21,319 nucleotides of DNA from Selenomonadaceae bacterium (GCA_017390245.1 JAFPCE010000243.1:1-21319); one strand, 5' to 3'; positions 1 to 9,009 are shown, numbered from the stretch's first letter. Numbers and translations are program-made. Notes: generated by a model from the sequence alone, not told the origin.

Positions 1-121
1 GATTTGTTATATATAATACAATAAAATAAAGTAATTTATCTTATATTGATATAGGATAAAAGTTTTAGAAAATTAATAACCAGAGGTAAGGCAAGCAGTT
101 GTCTAATTATTTTTCAACACT

Positions 122-135
122 TTGAACGTGTTCAA
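122..135. promoter_or_regulatory. inverted repeat in the leader region of the chemoreceptor gene
   Basis: The first 195 bases hold no gene and are AT-rich. TTGAAC at 122-127 and GTTCAA at 130-135 form a perfect 6-bp inverted repeat around a GT centre, about 60 bases before the start codon, where an operator or leader hairpin could sit. I could not assign a convincing -35/-10 pair: a TATAAT lies at 12-17, but its -35 would fall outside the window. The Shine-Dalgarno of the next gene is AGGGAGA at 181-187. Confidence 0.25.
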
Positions 136-195
136 TGATAGATAAGGGCTAGGGGAGTAAGGTTTATTCGATTTTTGAGAAGGGAGAGTTAAAGA

Positions 196-1881
196 ATGAG
201 CTTACAGAAGAAATTAGTTATTCTGGTTAATGCCTGTGTCATTATTGCCAGCCTGCTGCTGGGTGTAGCCAGCTTTATGGTAGCTGACCATGGCTTTGAA
301 GTGGCGCTTATGCAGAAGGCAGAGTCTGATGTGAACCAGATGCGGTATGCTTTTAATGAAAGCCACCCAGGGGCCTGGGAGAAAAAAGCTGACGGCCTTT
401 ATAAGGGGAATTTTAAGGTTAACGGCGACGAGGTACAGGTGGATCACTTTGCTGAGCTGAGCGGCAACAATGTTACCTTCTTTGAGGGTGCTACCCGTGT
501 AGCTACCAGCTTTAAGGATGCCAGCGGCAAGCGCATTGTAGGTACCAGTGCCAGCGAGAAGGTACAGGAAGAGGTACTGAAGCAGGGCAATACCCTGACT
601 GGCATGGTGGCAGTAGAAGGCAAGGAATATCTGGCGATGTATGATCCTATTAAGGATGCTAATGGCCAGACCATTGGTATGCTGTACATGGGCATTCCGG
701 CGGAGACACTGGACAATCTGGAGACCAACTTTATCTATACCATGGCAGGTATTACCGTTGTCATGATGATAATCTTCACACTGGTTTCTACATTTATTGC
801 TAAGAAAGTGGTGGCACCTATTGTGGCAGCAGTGGATGTTTTAAACAGCGTGTCTAATGGCGATTTGACAGTGCCTGACATCAATGCCAGCGGCCAGGAT
901 GAGATTGCCACTATGGGCAAGGCCATTAATACCACTAAGGAAAAGCTGCGGAAGCTCTTAAGCACTATCCGTGATTCTGCCCAGCAGACTGCAGCGGCCA
1001 GTGAGGAACTGACAGCCAGTGCTGAACAGATTTCTGGCAGTCTGACTAATGTGGCTAATAATGTAGTCAACATGGCTGGGGCTGTTACGGAGCAGACCAG
1101 GCTTTTAGGTGATATGAAGGATAAGGCTGATGGCATGGGCCATGAGATGAACAACGTGCTGAAAAAGGCGGAGGGCATGCAGACAGCTTCTGAGCAGAGC
1201 CGGGCTGGTGCTGAGGAAGGCCAGAAAATCGTCAGGGATGCTATTGCCCAGATTGGCTCTATGAACCAGAAGATGCAGGAAGCATCCAAGGTTGTGGCTA
1301 AGCTTGGGGAAAATTCCAAGGAAATCAGCCAGATTGTAGATACCATTACCGCTATTACTGAGCAGACTAATCTGCTGGCCTTAAATGCTGCTATTGAGGC
1401 GGCCAGAGCTGGTGAAGCCGGCCGTGGCTTTGCTGTAGTAGCAGAAGAGGTTCGTAAGCTGGCAGCTGAATCTGCTGAGGCAGCTCAGAGTATTTCTGAG
1501 CTTATTCATACTATCCAGGCGGATACAGATAATGCCGTTATTGCTATGGAAAGCGGCCAGCAGGAGGCAGCCCAGGGCGGTGCTATGGTGGAAAACACCG
1601 GTACTACCTTCCAGAATATTAATGGCCTCATCAGCAGCGTTAACGAGCATATTGAGGCAGCCCGCAACAGCATTTATGCGGCTAATGACAGCACCGGTAC
1701 TGTTATTGATGGATTAAATAGCGTGGAGAAGCTGAGCCAGGATACAGCGTCTGAGGCAGAATCTGTATCAGCAGCAACAGAAGAGCAGACTGCTATGGTG
1801 AATGAAATGGCAGATGCCAGCCGTGCACTGGCTATTATGGCCCAGGGCCTGCAGGATGAGATTATGAAGTTTAAAATTTAA
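196..1881 (+). CDS. methyl-accepting chemotaxis protein with a single-cache sensor domain
   Basis: This 561-residue transmembrane chemoreceptor should sense a small molecule outside the cytoplasmic membrane and control CheA through CheW. A first membrane segment (about 7-29) is followed by an extracytoplasmic domain (about 30-178) that resembles single cache domains of the sCache_3 type, including the YKGNFKVNG and GTSASEKVQEEVLKQG stretches. A second membrane segment (about 181-204) leads into a HAMP linker (about 205-257) and a long coiled coil. The signalling tip is unmistakable: EQTNLLALNAAIEAARAGE, then GRGFAVVAEEVRKLA. There is no C-terminal CheR/CheB tethering pentapeptide; the protein ends in MKFKI. 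The ATG has AGGGAGA upstream. The gene stands alone, with a terminator directly behind it. The ligand cannot be read from the sequence. Confidence 0.96.
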   Translation: MSLQKKLVILVNACVIIASLLLGVASFMVADHGFEVALMQKAESDVNQMRYAFNESHPGAWEKKADGLYKGNFKVNGDEVQVDHFAELSGNNVTFFEGATRVATSFKDASGKRIVGTSASEKVQEEVLKQGNTLTGMVAVEGKEYLAMYDPIKDANGQTIGMLYMGIPAETLDNLETNFIYTMAGITVVMMIIFTLVSTFIAKKVVAPIVAAVDVLNSVSNGDLTVPDINASGQDEIATMGKAINTTKEKLRKLLSTIRDSAQQTAAASEELTASAEQISGSLTNVANNVVNMAGAVTEQTRLLGDMKDKADGMGHEMNNVLKKAEGMQTASEQSRAGAEEGQKIVRDAIAQIGSMNQKMQEASKVVAKLGENSKEISQIVDTITAITEQTNLLALNAAIEAARAGEAGRGFAVVAEEVRKLAAESAEAAQSISELIHTIQADTDNAVIAMESGQQEAAQGGAMVENTGTTFQNINGLISSVNEHIEAARNSIYAANDSTGTVIDGLNSVEKLSQDTASEAESVSAATEEQTAMVNEMADASRALAIMAQGLQDEIMKFKI

Positions 1882-1906
1882 TAATCATCTTAGATTAACT
1901 ACAGGA

Positions 1907-1933
1907 GGGGCTGCCAATGGCGGCCCCTTTTTG
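1907..1933 (+). terminator. Rho-independent terminator of the chemoreceptor gene
   Basis: GGGGCTGCC and GGCGGCCCC form a 9-bp stem (one T-G wobble) with an AAT loop, followed by TTTTT. It begins 25 bases after the stop codon, so the gene is probably monocistronic. Confidence 0.9.
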
Positions 1934-1947
1934 GATGCAAGAGCTTA

Positions 1948-1976
1948 TTGCGGCTAATGTATATTATTTGTATAAT
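1948..1976 (+). promoter_or_regulatory. sigma-70-type promoter of pyruvate kinase
   Basis: TTGCGG at 1948-1953 and TATAAT at 1971-1976 are separated by exactly 17 bases. A second TATAAT at 1994-1999, in a near-duplicate GTATAATAGA context, could be an alternative -10 box, but it has no good -35. The leader would be about 75 bases long. The Shine-Dalgarno AAGGAG lies at 2042-2047. Confidence 0.7.
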
Positions 1977-2057
1977 AGAATTATCATTAGGTGTATAATA
2001 GATAATTATAGATAATGAATGTATTGGCTAAATCTTTTGTGAAGGAGTGTATGAGGA

Positions 2058-3482
2058 ATGCTGAAAAAGACAAAGATTGTTTGTACCATGGGCCCGGCTA
2101 CAGAAAAAGCAGGCGTCATTGAAGGCTTGATGGAAAATGGCATGAACTGTGCCAGATTTAATTTCTCCCATGGTGATCATGCAGAGCAGTTAGGCCGCAT
2201 TAAGAAGGTTCGTGAAGCTGCCCGCCATGTAGATAAAATTATTCCTTTATTGTTAGATACCAAAGGACCTGAGATGCGTTTAGGGGCGTTTAAGGATGGT
2301 AAGGTACAGCTGGAGAAGGGGCAGGAGTTTACCCTTACCTATAGTGATGATGAGGGTGATGCCAGCAGGGTTTCCATTAACTATAAGGGCCTGTACAAAG
2401 AGGTGCAGCCTGGCAATACCATTTTGCTTTCTGACGGCTTAGTAGGGCTGGAGGTTAAGGAAATCAAGGGCAAGGATATTGTGACTACCGTTTTAAACAG
2501 CGGCCCTATGAGCACCCGCAAGCGCGTGGCTGTGCCAGGAGTGGCTGTAGGCCTGCCTCCTATTTCTGAGCAGGATGAAAAGGATATTATTTTCGGCGTG
2601 GAAAATGATATGGATTTTGTGGCTGCTTCCTTTATCCAGCGCGCCAGCGACGTGGAGGCTATCCGCAAGCTCATAGAAGAGCATAATGGCAAAATGGAGA
2701 TTATTGCCAAGATTGAGAATATGGAAGGCGTCAAGAACCTGGATGATATTATTGAGGCTGCCGACGGCATTATGGTGGCCCGTGGTGACCTGGGTGTGGA
2801 GGTGCCTGCTGAGGATGTGCCATTTATCCAGAAGGAGATTATCAGCAAGTGCAACAAGGCTGGCAAGCTGGTTATTGTGGCAACCCAGATGCTGGAGTCC
2901 ATGACCACTAATCCACGTCCTACCCGTGCAGAGGTTTCTGATGTTGCTAATGCTGTGTTTGATGGTACTGATGCCATTATGCTCAGCGGTGAGACTGCCA
3001 GCGGTGACTATCCAGTGGAGGCAGTGCAGACCATGAGCAAGATTGCCAGGAAAACTGAGGAGTCCATGCACTACAAGAGACGCTTTGAGCACCTGGGCAT
3101 TGAAAAGCAGACCCGCATTACTGACGCTGTGGCTCATTCCAGCGTGCAGCTGGCCTATGAGCTTTATGCTACTGCAATCTTTACCCCAACTGTTACGGGC
3201 TACACTGCCAAGATGGTGTCCAAGTACCGTCCTAGGGCAGATATTATCGCTTATGCAGCCAGTGCCAAGGTAGCAAGACAGCTGTCCCTGTACTGGGGTG
3301 TCCAGCTGGTTAATGGCCGTCTCTGGGATGATGAGCCAGATCCAACTGGGGCAGCTATGGCAGCAGCTCTCAGGGAAGGCTTTGTGAACAAGGGAGAAAT
3401 TGCCATTGTTACCTCCGGCATTAAGGAAAACATGAGCAAGGGCAACTTTACTAATAAGATTCAGATTTGCCGGATTGATTAA
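2058..3482 (+). CDS. pyk: pyruvate kinase
   Basis: Pyruvate kinase converts phosphoenolpyruvate and ADP to pyruvate and ATP, the last step of glycolysis, in the cytosol. The 474-residue protein has the usual length for the form without the extra C-terminal PEP-utiliser domain. Diagnostic motifs are present: RFNFSHG near residue 33, LDTKGPEMR, the active-site stretch IAKIENMEG, the metal-binding MVARGDLGVEVP, and the nucleotide/potassium region TNPRPTRAEVSDVANAV followed by DAIMLSGETASG. The C-terminal regulatory domain is complete. The N-terminal motif reads CTMGPA rather than the commoner CTIGPA. The gene is framed by its own promoter and a strong terminator, so it is probably expressed alone. 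The PfkA-like gene 6 kb downstream belongs to the same pathway but is not in the same operon. Confidence 0.98.
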   Translation: MLKKTKIVCTMGPATEKAGVIEGLMENGMNCARFNFSHGDHAEQLGRIKKVREAARHVDKIIPLLLDTKGPEMRLGAFKDGKVQLEKGQEFTLTYSDDEGDASRVSINYKGLYKEVQPGNTILLSDGLVGLEVKEIKGKDIVTTVLNSGPMSTRKRVAVPGVAVGLPPISEQDEKDIIFGVENDMDFVAASFIQRASDVEAIRKLIEEHNGKMEIIAKIENMEGVKNLDDIIEAADGIMVARGDLGVEVPAEDVPFIQKEIISKCNKAGKLVIVATQMLESMTTNPRPTRAEVSDVANAVFDGTDAIMLSGETASGDYPVEAVQTMSKIARKTEESMHYKRRFEHLGIEKQTRITDAVAHSSVQLAYELYATAIFTPTVTGYTAKMVSKYRPRADIIAYAASAKVARQLSLYWGVQLVNGRLWDDEPDPTGAAMAAALREGFVNKGEIAIVTSGIKENMSKGNFTNKIQICRID

Positions 3483-3513
3483 AGTAAAAAGCTATAAATA
3501 CGAAAATAAAGAA

Positions 3514-3540
3514 AAGCGCAGCCATGGCTGCGCTTTTTTT
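3514..3540. terminator. bidirectional terminator between pyk and the convergent ATPase gene
   Basis: AAGCGCAGCC at 3514 and its complement form a perfect 22-base palindrome ending at 3535. A run of T follows on the plus strand. On the minus strand the complement of the preceding A-rich stretch gives a T-rich tail. It lies between two convergent genes (stop codons at 3482 and 3550) and can serve both. Confidence 0.9.
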
Positions 3541-3549
3541 TGGTCATAA

Positions 3550-5148
3550 TCAGATTTTTTCAATAATGCATTGGTGCTTTTTGCTGTGCTTATCATAGGT
3601 AATGCCAGCTAAAAGAATGTTTCCAGTATAATTTTGCAAAACACCAGTATAGTTTCTTTCCTTTATTTGCCGTATAGCACCAGCAGCAGATTTATCCCAT
3701 TTTAGTTCAATGATAATGGCCGGTTTCTCAGCATACTTAGGTCTAGGCAGCAGAGTAATATCCGCAAAGCCTTTGCCGGATGGCAATTCACGGATAATGG
3801 TGTAATATTCACGGGCAAAATAGAAGGCCAGATTAATGGCACAGCTAAGAGAGTTTTCATCATTGTATTTTAAAATAGAAATCTCTGCATGGGCAGTATC
3901 TAGTCCTTGTGCTACTGCCTCAGCGTCACCTGCTATTAAGTGCTGCAGCAGCTGCTGGGATGACTGGATGGATTTTGTAACCTCTGGCCAGTTCATAAGG
4001 CTGACGGCATTGGCATATTCTTTGTAGATTTCACGGTTAGGGATAGCAACAGTTTTTGTTTTAGCATTATAGCTTAAATATCCCAAATGTACTAGCAGGG
4101 TAAGCACATCATTCTTACTATGGAAGGTGGTCATGTCATTGTTAAAGGTGCTGGTATCTATCTGCACACTAGAGCCCGCCATCATAGTAACAATGGCATC
4201 CTTCAAGCCATCATAGTTCATTTGAATATAAATTTTCAGTGCTTCATAGGTTTCCGTTTTATTCCAATATGGTCCGCAATGACCACTGAGCATAGCCTCT
4301 ATAACTGATTTAGGATTATAAAGGGAATAGCTTTTCCAGTCTGTGTCATTGTGACTGTTGTGTGGTATTAGCAGCTCATAACCATCATACCAGGCTTTTA
4401 CCTCTTCATAGCTTTGATTCCTGTGCTGGCAGAGGGCGCGAACTTCATTTTCTGTAAAACCAAAATATTCGGCCAGCTCCCGGGGATCAGTCATGGAATA
4501 CTCAGTAAACATATTCAGAGCTGAGTGCGTGCCATATTTTTTTATAGGCAGAATACCTGTCATGTATACCAGGCCTACATAAGATTTGTCCTTCAGCCAG
4601 GTCCTGAGAAAATCTAAATATTGTCTTTGCCCTTGGTCATCACCTTGATATTCCCTGAACAAACAGTCCCATTCATCAATAAGAATAATGAAAGGAATTG
4701 GTTTTTGGGCATAAATATCCTTCATTACCTGCACCAGATTAGCTGTATCTTTATAACGTATATCTGGATATTCGTCTAAGAGATCACTAATGATATATTT
4801 GCTAATGGTATTCAGCATCTCGGTAATGGAAGTGGAAAAACTGAGAAAATCCTGTACGTTAATGCGTAACACATTATATTTATTTAAATGGGTAGTAAAA
4901 GATGCATCACGGGCAATTTGCAGCCTGGAAAAAAATGCCGCAGTATCTTCGCCACGGCTATAATAGGCAGAGAGCATATTTAAAGCTGTGGATTTGCCAA
5001 AACGCCGTGGCCTGCTGATACACATATAGCGCTGGAGCGTTCTGACACACTCATTGACAGTACTAATCAGCAAGCTTTTGTCTACATAAAGCTTGGAATT
5101 TAGTGCCATGATAAATTCATCGTTATCCGGATTTAAATATGTTCCCAT
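3550..5148 (-). CDS. AAA-ATPase-like protein with C-terminal PD-(D/E)XK nuclease-like domain
   Basis: This 532-residue protein matches the AAA-ATPase-like/DUF1703 architecture that is common, often in many copies, in gut anaerobes. The N-terminal part has a Walker A variant (RPRRFGKST, about residues 46-54) and a Walker B strand (PFIILIDEWD, about 152-161), then the family stretch YMTGILPIKKYG. The C-terminal domain carries a PD-(D/E)XK pattern: D463 in GFADITLL, E481-x-K483 in IIIELKW, and Q494 in AIRQIKERNY. The cellular role of the family is not established; genome defence or mobile-element control is only a guess. Start: ATG at 5148 with AGGTGG upstream. The gene is AT-richer than its neighbours and lies on the opposite strand between two housekeeping loci, which suggests acquisition by transfer. 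It appears intact. Confidence 0.88.
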   Translation of the reverse strand: MGTYLNPDNDEFIMALNSKLYVDKSLLISTVNECVRTLQRYMCISRPRRFGKSTALNMLSAYYSRGEDTAAFFSRLQIARDASFTTHLNKYNVLRINVQDFLSFSTSITEMLNTISKYIISDLLDEYPDIRYKDTANLVQVMKDIYAQKPIPFIILIDEWDCLFREYQGDDQGQRQYLDFLRTWLKDKSYVGLVYMTGILPIKKYGTHSALNMFTEYSMTDPRELAEYFGFTENEVRALCQHRNQSYEEVKAWYDGYELLIPHNSHNDTDWKSYSLYNPKSVIEAMLSGHCGPYWNKTETYEALKIYIQMNYDGLKDAIVTMMAGSSVQIDTSTFNNDMTTFHSKNDVLTLLVHLGYLSYNAKTKTVAIPNREIYKEYANAVSLMNWPEVTKSIQSSQQLLQHLIAGDAEAVAQGLDTAHAEISILKYNDENSLSCAINLAFYFAREYYTIIRELPSGKGFADITLLPRPKYAEKPAIIIELKWDKSAAGAIRQIKERNYTGVLQNYTGNILLAGITYDKHSKKHQCIIEKI

Positions 5149-5151
5149 AGT

Positions 5152-5210
5152 TTCACCACCTGCAATAATTTTGTTAGCTTCATGCTAGCACAGTGGTGAA
5201 TTTTCGTCAA
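5152..5210 (-). promoter_or_regulatory. promoter and inverted-repeat operator of the minus-strand ATPase gene
   Basis: Read on the minus strand, TTGACG (5210-5205) and TAGCAT (5187-5182) are 17 bases apart and make a plausible promoter for the gene starting at 5148. An 8-bp perfect inverted repeat, TTCACCAC at 5152-5159 and GTGGTGAA at 5193-5200, brackets the -10 region. One arm covers the -35/-10 spacer and the other overlaps the ribosome binding site. This looks like an operator, though the binding protein is unknown. Confidence 0.45.
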
Positions 5211-5328
5211 TTGATTTAAATTGTTCAACTGCAGGTTCAATGACACAGGAAAAATTATCCATTACTATATAGGAAAGCTGTAGTAATAAGAGCCACTGCA
5301 AGCGCATAGGCTGAGTAAGACACGGTAC

Positions 5329-5360
5329 TTGTTTTTGCCTGTTTTCTGTGCTATTATAAT
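5329..5360 (+). promoter_or_regulatory. probable promoter of the secG operon
   Basis: A perfect TATAAT lies at 5355-5360, about 80 bases before the secG start. The -35 box is weak: TTGTTT at 5329-5334 would need a 20-base spacer. The rest of the 5211-5442 stretch shows no gene. Confidence 0.5.
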
Positions 5361-5442
5361 AAAAGGAATAAGTATCCCTTGTAGAAGTGGATGCTATTTA
5401 TTTTTGCATAATAGCTTTAACTTAGAATAGGAGGTCCGTAGA

Positions 5443-5667
5443 GTGCTTACGGTTTTAATGGTTTTTGATGCTTTGGTTGCATTGGTGCTGATTGGTTCTG
5501 TTGTAGCTCAGAGCCCTAAGTCCGCTGGTATGGGCATGGGCGGTGGCAGCGATACTGTTTTTAGCAGCAGTGCCCGTGGTATGGATGCCTTGCTGGCTCG
5601 TGTGACTGTTGTTTTTGCAGTATTGTTTGGCGTTATTACCTTAGTAATTGCTAAGATGACATCATAA
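5443..5667 (+). CDS. secG: preprotein translocase subunit SecG
   Basis: SecG is the small accessory subunit of the SecYEG channel in the cytoplasmic membrane. The 74-residue protein has the family's two hydrophobic helices (about 2-22 and 50-71). Between them is a glycine-rich loop with the typical motif pattern: AQSPKSAGMGMGGGSDTVF. The start is a GTG at 5443 with an excellent Shine-Dalgarno, AGGAGGT, at 5430-5436. It is the first gene of the secG-esterase-rnr-smpB cluster, an order also found in Bacillus. Loss of SecG usually only weakens export, so the gene is probably conserved here partly because it leads the operon. Confidence 0.95.
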   Translation: MLTVLMVFDALVALVLIGSVVAQSPKSAGMGMGGGSDTVFSSSARGMDALLARVTVVFAVLFGVITLVIAKMTS

Positions 5668-5746
5668 TCAAAACTAAGAGGCGTTCTCTATCGGCTTGTG
5701 GGCATTGATGGATGAACGCTTTCTTTTATTTTGGGGAGGTTTCTCT

Positions 5747-6496
5747 ATGATACTACGTGGCGGTGAGCCCTTCCTGCTGCCAGGAGGGGATCATGGAGTA
5801 TTGCTGGTGCATGGCTTCACAGGAGCACCGGCAGAAATGCTTTTGCTGGGACAATATTTACATAAACAGGGCTATACAGTGCTGGCAGTCAGATTAGCTG
5901 GCCATGGCACTACGCCGGAGGCTCTGGCTCAGACTACCTATGACGACTGGTACGATTCATTGTGTGATGGATATTCTATCCTGGCTAGTATGTGCCAGCA
6001 TATTTCTGTAGTGGGGCAGTCCATGGGAGGCTTATTGAGCCTGCTTTTAGCTGCTGACGGACAGGTGGAAAAGGTGGTTACCTTAGCTGCCCCTATATTT
6101 ATCCATGAGGACAGGCAGCTGTACCGCTTACCTGCCAGGGAAAAGTGCGGCTGCAGGTACTATCCGAAAAAGCGGCGCAATATTGCTGACGTGCCGCCAG
6201 AGTGCAATGTATCCTATGGCGAAATGCCTATGATTTCCATTCATGAGGTACTGGATTTAATTGACAGGGTCAAGAAGGAGCTGCCAAGGCTGCGGTGTCC
6301 TCTTTTAGTAGTGCAGAGCCACGAGGATCATACTGTACGGGACAGAAGCGGTTCATATATTTACACCAATGCTGGCAGCTATGAAAAGGAAATCATGTGG
6401 CTGGAAAAGTCAGGGCATCTTGTGTCTCTGGGGTGTGACCGGGAAGCTGTATTTGAGAAAATAGCGGAATTTTTACAACAGCCAGTTAAGGAGTAA
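5747..6496 (+). CDS. alpha/beta-hydrolase carboxylesterase (Est30/YvaK type)
   Basis: This predicted monomeric carboxylesterase cleaves short or medium acyl esters; the physiological substrate is unknown. The 249-residue product matches the Est30-type family in length. The oxyanion region LLVHGFTGAPAE lies near residues 19-30. The catalytic triad is visible: Ser92 in VVGQSMGG, Asp194 in QSHEDHTV, His224 in EKSGHLVSLG. I chose the ATG at 5747 because GGGGAGG stands six bases ahead of it. The frame is open back to a TTG at 5696, which has no ribosome binding site. A 6-bp stem (GCGTTC 5681-5686, GAACGC 5714-5719) followed by a T-rich stretch lies just upstream and could act as a weak attenuator between secG and this gene. 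The neighbourhood matches the Bacillus secG-yvaK-rnr order. Confidence 0.9.
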   Translation: MILRGGEPFLLPGGDHGVLLVHGFTGAPAEMLLLGQYLHKQGYTVLAVRLAGHGTTPEALAQTTYDDWYDSLCDGYSILASMCQHISVVGQSMGGLLSLLLAADGQVEKVVTLAAPIFIHEDRQLYRLPAREKCGCRYYPKKRRNIADVPPECNVSYGEMPMISIHEVLDLIDRVKKELPRLRCPLLVVQSHEDHTVRDRSGSYIYTNAGSYEKEIMWLEKSGHLVSLGCDREAVFEKIAEFLQQPVKE

Positions 6497-6594
6497 TTGG
6501 TGATAGTAAAGCAGGATGGCTGCTTGCAGAGATAAAAAATGTGTTTTCAATGAAGAAGTGTGTATTTTTGAAAAGAAAGTAAGAGGGGATAGCT

Positions 6595-9009
6595 ATGAGT
6601 GCTAAACCAAGGAATAATAAACCAACCAGACACCGCCCATCTAAAGGCAAGGCCAGACCTGGCAAGTCCTTAAGCGGTTTGATGAAGGAAATAAATGCTA
6701 AGCGCAACAAGGCCAGAAGCAGGGAAAATAGCCTGCCAGTAGTGCAGGCTGTGCCTCAGGGTGAGGTTATAACTGGCGTGCTGGGCTTAAATGCCAAGGG
6801 CTTTGGCTTTGTTACTCCGGAAGGCCTGAAGAAAGGCCAGGAGGATATTTTCATCATGCGGGGTGACTTGAACACTGCCATGAATGGTGATAAGGTGCAG
6901 GTGGAATTGTTTAATTCTGCAGCCAGTGTTGCTGGCAAGGCTCGTGAAGGCCGTATCATCAAGGTGGTGGAGCGGGCCAACAACCGCATTGTTGGCATGT
7001 ACAGCGCCAGCCGTAATTTTGCTTTTGTATCTCCAGATGATACCCGTATCAAGGGAGATATTTACATTCCAAAGGACTGCGGCATGGATGCCACCACTGG
7101 TGCTAAGGTGGTAGTAGAAATCACCCAGTGGCCGGAAAAGCATCTGAAGGCCGAGGGCAAGGTGGTAGAGGTGCTGGGGCAGGCAGGAGATCCTGGCGTG
7201 GACATTCTCTCTATTATGCGGCAATATGACCTGGCGGAAACCTTCCCTGAGGAGGTGCAGCAGGCGGCAGATAATGTGGAGCAGTACATTAATGCTGAGG
7301 AGCACCTTGGTGTGGATGGCCGTGAGGACCGCCGCCACTTGAAGATTGTTACCATTGATGGTGAGGATGCTAAGGACTTAGATGATGGTGTCTATGTAGA
7401 AAAGCATGAGGACGGCAGCTTCTTCCTGGGGGTATATATTGCTGATGTCAGCTGGTATGTCCGGGAGGGGGAACCGCTGGATGTGGAGGCCCAGGCTCGT
7501 GGCACTAGTGTTTATCTGGTGGACAGGGTTGTGCCAATGCTGCCAAAGGCACTGTCTAACGGCATTTGCAGCTTAAATGCCAATGTGGACAGGTTGTCTA
7601 TGGCCTGCGAAATGGAAATCAGCCCTGAGGGCAAGGTTACCAGCTATAAGATTCTGCCGGTGGTAATTCATGTTTACCGCCGTTTAACCTATACCTTAGT
7701 GAACAAAATCCTGGTGGAGCATGACAAGGAATTTACTAAGGATAATGAGGATATTTTGCCACTTTTGTATAATTTGCAGGATGTCCGCAACGCCATGTAC
7801 AAGTACCGTCATCGCCGGGGCTCTATTAATTTTGAGATTCCGGAAATCAAGGTGAAGCTGGATGAAAATGGCAAGGCTGTTGGGCTGAAAAAGCGTGTCA
7901 GCAATTTAGGTGAATCCATTGTGGAGCAGTGCATGCTGGCTGCCAATGAAACTGTGGCTGAGCACATGTGCCGCCGGAAGAAGCCTTTTGTTTACCGTGT
8001 CCATGAAGTGCCTGAGGAGTCTAAGATTACCGCCCTTAACGGCCTTTTGTCTACCTTTGGTCTCCATGTCCGTACTGGTGAAAACGGCAGTGTGAAGCCA
8101 AAGGATTTGCAGCAAACCTTAGAGAAAATTGAAGGAGGTCCGGCAGAGCGCATCGTCAGCACTGTAGCTCTCCGCTCTATGCAGCAGGCCAGATATGCAG
8201 CTGAGAATTTAGGCCACTTTGGCCTGGCAGCGGAGTTCTATACTCACTTTACTTCACCAATTCGCCGTTATCCGGATTTGCTGGTACACCGCCAGCTGAG
8301 GGCTTCTTTTAGAAAGCAGCTGGAGTCTGCTAAGGAAAATGAGAAGCTGACAGCTAAGCTCTCTGAGCTGGCAGATCATGCATCTCAGAGGGAGCGCATT
8401 GCTGTTAATGCTGAACGTGATACTACTGACTTAAAGAAAGTAGAGTACATGGCTCAGTTTGTGGGAGATACCTTCAAGGGCTGTATCAGCAGTGTTACTG
8501 GCTTTGGCATTTTCGTAGAGCTGGAAAATGGCGTAGAGGGTCTGGTGCACATTACTGCTTTGCAGGATGATTATTATGATTATGTGGAAAGCCAGTATGC
8601 TCTGGTAGGCACTCACCATCACCGCCGTTATCAGTTAGGGGATGAAGTGGAGATTGTGCTGGTGCGGGCTGATTTAGAAGCCAAGTCACTGGATTTTGTG
8701 GTAAAGGATAATTGTGATCCTAAGGCCCTCAATATGGAAGACAGCAAGGACAGAGCAATGGCAGAAGGCCGCAAAGGTTCTAAGGCCAAGACTGGTGACA
8801 AGAGCGTGAAAAAGGCCAAGAGCAAGGCAAAAAGCGATAAGAAAAAGGGCAAAAAGAAGCAAAACACCAAAGGTGAAACCGGAGCTGGCGCAAGCTCCCG
8901 CGGTGCTAAGGATGCGAAAAAAGGCAAGAAAAGCAAGAAGCATGAAAAGCGGAAGGGCAAGCGCCACGGCTCAGGGATTATAGCTGATTTTGATCCATTG
9001 CAAATATGA
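6595..9009 (+). CDS. rnr: ribonuclease R
   Basis: RNase R is a processive 3'-to-5' exoribonuclease that degrades structured RNA; in many bacteria it acts on tmRNA-tagged messages. The 804-residue protein has OB/cold-shock domains (about 58-225), the RNB catalytic domain (about 245-570), and an S1 domain (about 625-705, with GCISSVTGFGIFVELENGV). The metal-binding aspartates lie in the motif DGEDAKDLDD near residue 255, and FTSPIRRYPDLLVHR is the usual RNB signature. The N-terminal winged-helix domain of many RNase R proteins is missing. A short basic stretch (KPRNNKPTRHRPSKGK) takes its place. The last 90 residues are an extreme lysine-rich tail, as in other RNase R proteins, where it helps RNA and ribosome binding. 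GAGGGG precedes the ATG. smpB follows after a family 1 repeat. Confidence 0.96.
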   Translation: MSAKPRNNKPTRHRPSKGKARPGKSLSGLMKEINAKRNKARSRENSLPVVQAVPQGEVITGVLGLNAKGFGFVTPEGLKKGQEDIFIMRGDLNTAMNGDKVQVELFNSAASVAGKAREGRIIKVVERANNRIVGMYSASRNFAFVSPDDTRIKGDIYIPKDCGMDATTGAKVVVEITQWPEKHLKAEGKVVEVLGQAGDPGVDILSIMRQYDLAETFPEEVQQAADNVEQYINAEEHLGVDGREDRRHLKIVTIDGEDAKDLDDGVYVEKHEDGSFFLGVYIADVSWYVREGEPLDVEAQARGTSVYLVDRVVPMLPKALSNGICSLNANVDRLSMACEMEISPEGKVTSYKILPVVIHVYRRLTYTLVNKILVEHDKEFTKDNEDILPLLYNLQDVRNAMYKYRHRRGSINFEIPEIKVKLDENGKAVGLKKRVSNLGESIVEQCMLAANETVAEHMCRRKKPFVYRVHEVPEESKITALNGLLSTFGLHVRTGENGSVKPKDLQQTLEKIEGGPAERIVSTVALRSMQQARYAAENLGHFGLAAEFYTHFTSPIRRYPDLLVHRQLRASFRKQLESAKENEKLTAKLSELADHASQRERIAVNAERDTTDLKKVEYMAQFVGDTFKGCISSVTGFGIFVELENGVEGLVHITALQDDYYDYVESQYALVGTHHHRRYQLGDEVEIVLVRADLEAKSLDFVVKDNCDPKALNMEDSKDRAMAEGRKGSKAKTGDKSVKKAKSKAKSDKKKGKKKQNTKGETGAGASSRGAKDAKKGKKSKKHEKRKGKRHGSGIIADFDPLQI

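Noticed and set aside
3550..5148. IstB-like or transposition ATPase
   Set aside because: The RPRRFGKS Walker A variant and the C-terminal D/ExK nuclease-like domain fit the AAA-ATPase-like/DUF1703 type. There is no transposase and no terminal inverted repeat around the gene.
5281..5330. Degenerate fragment of family 2 before secG
   Set aside because: Only a short stretch (GCGCATAGGCTGAGT) resembles the GGGCGCTGAGT block of family 2, which is too little to separate from chance.
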